Positions 22,155 through 24,646 of a stretch of DNA of 24,646 bases are shown in pieces. The position numbers were made by a program, and so were the translations under genes. Below the pieces are notes generated by a model. That model searched no databases. It had not been told where the DNA came from and saw only the letters and a program-made list of their open reading frames with translations. The number at the start of each line of letters is the position of its first letter. The first letter of the stretch is position 1. The stretch spans positions 1 to 24,646 of the forward strand of contig QMPZ01000008.1 in NCBI GenBank assembly GCA_003648815.1. Direction: 5' to 3'. This DNA comes from Candidatus Aerophobota bacterium. GTDB taxonomy: Bacteria > Aerophobota > Aerophobia > Aerophobales > B47-G16.

Positions 22155-22746
22155 ATCTAAACACCATAACTCCCTTTGCTATTTCCCTGTCCAAAGCTAT
22201 TTTCTTACCCTTCACTTTAACGATAACAGCATTTGAAGTTTCACTCATCACTTTTATCCTTTCCCCTGGAAATATCCCCATGCTGATTATTCGCTCTAAT
22301 AATTTACTATCTTCAAGCATGATGTCAGCAATTATGCACTCTTTGTTTATCTCCAATTTTATTAAGGGAACGCCACTTCCTTTTAATGTAGACAGTTCTG
22401 TTATGTTATTAGCAACTTCTTCGGAAATGTAGTGCTCAAGGATATCAGTTACCCTATGTGCTTTATCTATGCTCCTGGTTTTTCTAAAGTAATTCTCAAT
22501 ACTAAGGTGTCTTTTAGCGATATTCTCCGCCCTTTTCTGTCCTTTTTCTGTTATCTTAATAAAGTCTTTCTCAGACTTTATTAAACTTTCATCTTCGAGC
22601 GCAGAAATTGCCTTAGATATATAAAAATCAGAAGCATTGATTTCTTCTTTTATAGAGCTCAGTGAAATCCTTGCCCTTTTTGTCTCACCCATTATTCTCA
22701 ATATATCTTCCTTGATTATCCTTAAGACATCAACTTTTTGAGCCAT
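22141..22746 (-). CDS. DtxR/MntR-type metal-dependent regulator with C-terminal FeoA domain
   Basis: A 201-residue protein with a winged helix (about 8-75), a dimerisation and metal-binding region (76-120) and an SH3-like FeoA domain (125-201; MGIFPGERIKV and KGKKIALDREIAKGV). Compared with DtxR, the ancillary-site ligands are kept as H80, E84 and H97, and the primary site as E104 and H105; the DtxR Cys102 (MntR Glu99) position is D101. It should therefore sense Fe(II) or Mn(II) and repress transcription. Lying directly before feoB with a 14-base overlap, it probably controls this operon, and its FeoA domain may additionally stand in for FeoA. ATG 22746 is five bases from the preceding gene. 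Confidence 0.87.
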   Translation of the reverse strand: MAQKVDVLRIIKEDILRIMGETKRARISLSSIKEEINASDFYISKAISALEDESLIKSEKDFIKITEKGQKRAENIAKRHLSIENYFRKTRSIDKAHRVTDILEHYISEEVANNITELSTLKGSGVPLIKLEINKECIIADIMLEDSKLLERIISMGIFPGERIKVMSETSNAVIVKVKGKKIALDREIAKGVMVFRCEKL

Positions 22747-22750
22747 AATG

Positions 22751-23167
22751 TTATGTCAATCTTGCTTCTGATGCTTTCAATACTATATGTCTCCTTTCTT
22801 CCCCTTTGTTTTTCTCCTCCACTATTCTATCCATATTATCGCACACAAGTTTGATGGCACTACTTATGGTATCTGTCCTCACTATTACACAGACAAATTT
22901 TTTCAGTAATCGAGGAAGATTTGGTCCAAATCTTCTCCCCACAAGAACATCGACACCTTTCAGGACAGAAGCGGTAGCCTTCGCTTTCCTCGGATCTCCG
23001 TGCTTCATAGATTCATCCGCTTTAATCTTTACATTTTCCCTTTTCTCTACAAATTCCTTCTTATCTTGAGAGATCCTATAGATATAGAAGTACTTAGACA
23101 TACCCACATGGTCATCTCCCTTTAAATTCTTGCCATCATCCGTGCCAAAGGCAACCAATAACTCCAT
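22751..23167 (-). CDS. NifX/NifB-like (dinitrogenase FeMo-cofactor biosynthesis) family protein
   Basis: A 138-residue single-domain protein. VAFGTDDGKNLKGDDHVGMSKYFYIYRI at the start (GDDHVGMSKYFYIY) and KGVDVLVGRRFGPNLPRLLKK (VDVLVGRRFGPNLPRLL) followed by FVCVIVRTDTISSAI are the signature of the NifX/NafY/NifB C-terminal fold, which binds iron-sulfur or iron-molybdenum cofactors. No nitrogenase gene is in the window, and members occur widely in non-fixing anaerobes, so cluster or iron handling is the safer reading. It sits between OsmC and the DtxR-FeoA gene, separated from the latter by four bases, which ties it to iron control. Confidence 0.85.
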   Translation of the reverse strand: MELLVAFGTDDGKNLKGDDHVGMSKYFYIYRISQDKKEFVEKRENVKIKADESMKHGDPRKAKATASVLKGVDVLVGRRFGPNLPRLLKKFVCVIVRTDTISSAIKLVCDNMDRIVEEKNKGEERRHIVLKASEARLT

Positions 23168-23196
23168 TCCTTTTACCTCCTCAATAAATTTATTTT

Positions 23197-23649
23197 TTAG
23201 GAATCTACTCTTATCTCGGTCTTTAGGATAACTCTGGATTTGAGGGAATTAGATATAAAACAATTTTTCTCAGAAAGTTCCAACAGACCCTGTGCTTTTT
23301 CAACATCATCCTTGGAGGCTACCAAAATCTGGGGTTTAACCTCTATCGTAGAGAACATAAATTTATCTTCCACCCTCTCGAGAATTCCTCTGGCAGAACT
23401 TTCGTAACTTAATAATTCAATCTTCTTCTCAGCATAATATAAAAATGTGGTCATCACGCAAATATTGACTGAGGCCACCAAGAGAGCCTCTGGTGTCCAA
23501 AGGCCAGAGCGACCTTTAAACTCAGGTGGAACAGATACTTCTATAGGAGGTTTATTATCCCCTGAGGTAAGCAATCCCTCCCTACCTCCTTTCCATTTTA
23601 ACCTTGTCTCATAGATAAACTGCTTGCTTTTCACCCTAACTTTAGCCAT
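23197..23649 (-). CDS. OsmC family protein
   Basis: A 150-residue protein. ATG 23649 is preferred because GGAGA lies about seven bases upstream; an in-frame TTG at 23676 has no such site. The two conserved thiols of the OsmC/Ohr fold are present: C64 in SVNICVMTTF and C130 in EKNCFISNSL. Such proteins reduce organic hydroperoxides or act on sulfur-containing thiols; the subgroup is not clear. In an anaerobe beside iron-uptake genes it would protect against peroxide or reactive sulfur. It lies 58 bases after the MFS gene and 29 bases before the NifX-like gene. Confidence 0.88.
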   Translation of the reverse strand: MAKVRVKSKQFIYETRLKWKGGREGLLTSGDNKPPIEVSVPPEFKGRSGLWTPEALLVASVNICVMTTFLYYAEKKIELLSYESSARGILERVEDKFMFSTIEVKPQILVASKDDVEKAQGLLELSEKNCFISNSLKSRVILKTEIRVDS

Positions 23650-23707
23650 TTCTTTTCTCCTGAATCTAAATCTCAATACATACTTTAAAAACCAATGAGA
23701 ATATATA

Positions 23708-24646
23708 TCAAGCTGAATTTATTCTTAGATTTGTCCCATTCATATATTTTCTTGGTTCCCTTAACCATAGACTCAGAATTAAACCAACAAGGGCAATTAT
23801 CACCGTTATGATAAGTAAAAATTTGTAAGAAGTATATTGAATCAGTATCCCACCAATTAAGGGAAATATCATTACTGGAGCAGTTAAAGTGCCGTTTAAG
23901 CTAATATAGGTTGGACGATCCTTGGAAGGAGCGATATCCAGAAGAAAATTCGTGTAACCGATAGCTCCTCCAGCCATAGAAAATCCAATCAATAAAAAAA
24001 GAAAAATAAATAATATCCATAATTGCCTGGTTATTAACAGAGCAACTATAGGTATTGATAGATTTATGAATGCAATTGCTTGGATAACCTTTTTATTACC
24101 TACATAGTCAGATAAGTGAGCCCAGAGGATATTAGATAAAGTGCTGCCCAACATCTGAGCAGATATGAACATACCGATCATTTTCTCCTGTACTCCAATC
24201 ACATCCCTGGCGTAAAGCACGTAAAACGGCAAAACTAACCCATTGGCTCCTATGAGAATCTGAACAATTAAGAACATCCGATAATTTCTATCAAGTTTCA
24301 ATGTGCCGAATGCCTTTTTTAAAAAGTCCTTAAAAGGCAATTTATTCATATGCACCTCTTCTATAGGCTCTTTCACCGAACTTAGAGCAAGATAGGAAAC
24401 ACTAATAAAGACAAAAGAAAGTAAAAAGAGAAGACCATAATTATCTGGAAAGGATAAATTCCTATCTCCCAGAATATGTTTTACCATAAATCCAGCGCTG
24501 ATAGCTAACAGACCTCCCCAGAGTTGACGATGACCAAAAAATCTGCCTCTCAGGGTTGAAGGAATTGCCTTACCCCAGATATCCATAAACGATACCGAGG
24601 CTACCCCTCCCATAAAAGAAAAAAGGGTGAGCAGAAAAAATAAGGA
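23708..24646 (-). CDS. MFS transporter (partial, N-terminus off the window)
   Basis: The reading frame stays open to the right edge, giving about 312 residues of the C-terminal part. A methionine at 24613 is internal, because the preceding eleven codons (SLFFLLTLFSF) are in frame and hydrophobic. About eight to nine membrane helices remain. ILWAHLSDYVGNKK resembles the MFS motif A of the second half, and RGRFFGHRQLWGG is the loop typical of one MFS subgroup. The substrate is unknown. It is upstream of osmC in the same direction, so it may be the first or a middle gene of the iron/redox operon. Confidence 0.85.
   Translation of the reverse strand, partial: SLFFLLTLFSFMGGVASVSFMDIWGKAIPSTLRGRFFGHRQLWGGLLAISAGFMVKHILGDRNLSFPDNYGLLFLLSFVFISVSYLALSSVKEPIEEVHMNKLPFKDFLKKAFGTLKLDRNYRMFLIVQILIGANGLVLPFYVLYARDVIGVQEKMIGMFISAQMLGSTLSNILWAHLSDYVGNKKVIQAIAFINLSIPIVALLITRQLWILFIFLFLLIGFSMAGGAIGYTNFLLDIAPSKDRPTYISLNGTLTAPVMIFPLIGGILIQYTSYKFLLIITVIIALVGLILSLWLREPRKYMNGTNLRINSA

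Overview
The window looks like chromosomal DNA of a bacterium: Shine-Dalgarno sites, sigma70-like promoters, FeoB, MerR and DtxR families. The lifestyle suggested is anaerobic, because it carries radical SAM, corrinoid methyl-transfer, 2Fe-2S and 4Fe-4S ferredoxin-type proteins and ferrous iron uptake, with no oxygen-dependent enzymes. The archaeal-looking TGS GTPase and the MTH1187-type protein fit a deep-branching or uncultured lineage, but I cannot name a phylum. I see no rRNA, tRNA, CRISPR array, transposase or phage gene.

Layout. (A) 1-1021 minus: a radical SAM protein with a C-terminal helix-hairpin-helix, cut by the window edge, diverging from (B) 1220-2200 plus: a TGS-domain GTPase with its own promoter. 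(C) 5982-2535 minus: a tightly coupled nucleotide-sugar operon of a 4,6-dehydratase carrying a complete N-terminal MerR DNA-binding domain, an SDR epimerase/dehydratase and a PseC-like aminotransferase, perhaps followed by a small zinc-ribbon ORF (2133-2492). (D) 6158-7075 plus: a homocysteine methyltransferase domain, divergent from C and convergent with E. (E) 13668-7093 minus: DUF362-ferredoxin, corrinoid activator (RACo-like), J-domain protein, Cys-rich DUF6485-like protein, quinolinate synthase NadA and two UroD-superfamily proteins, behind a good promoter near 13700 and possibly a second internal one. D and E together point to corrinoid-dependent methyl transfer, though no corrinoid protein or substrate is encoded here.

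(F) 18555-13916 minus: two SAM methyltransferases flanking an MTH1187-type protein, then a DUF89 phosphatase, an MBL-fold hydrolase, an MFS transporter and a glutaredoxin, closed by a rho-independent terminator (13767-13807). Gene spacing within F is mostly 0 to 20 bases. (G) 24646-18682 minus: a partial MFS transporter, OsmC, a NifX/NifB-like protein, a DtxR-type regulator with a FeoA domain, FeoB, an intergenic stretch with a TGA-interrupted short frame, a TauE/SafE permease and a secreted hypothetical protein. This is an iron and redox neighbourhood.

The most unusual object is the MerR-dehydratase fusion (4708-5982): a DNA-binding domain joined to an apparently intact NAD-dependent sugar-nucleotide enzyme that heads its own operon.
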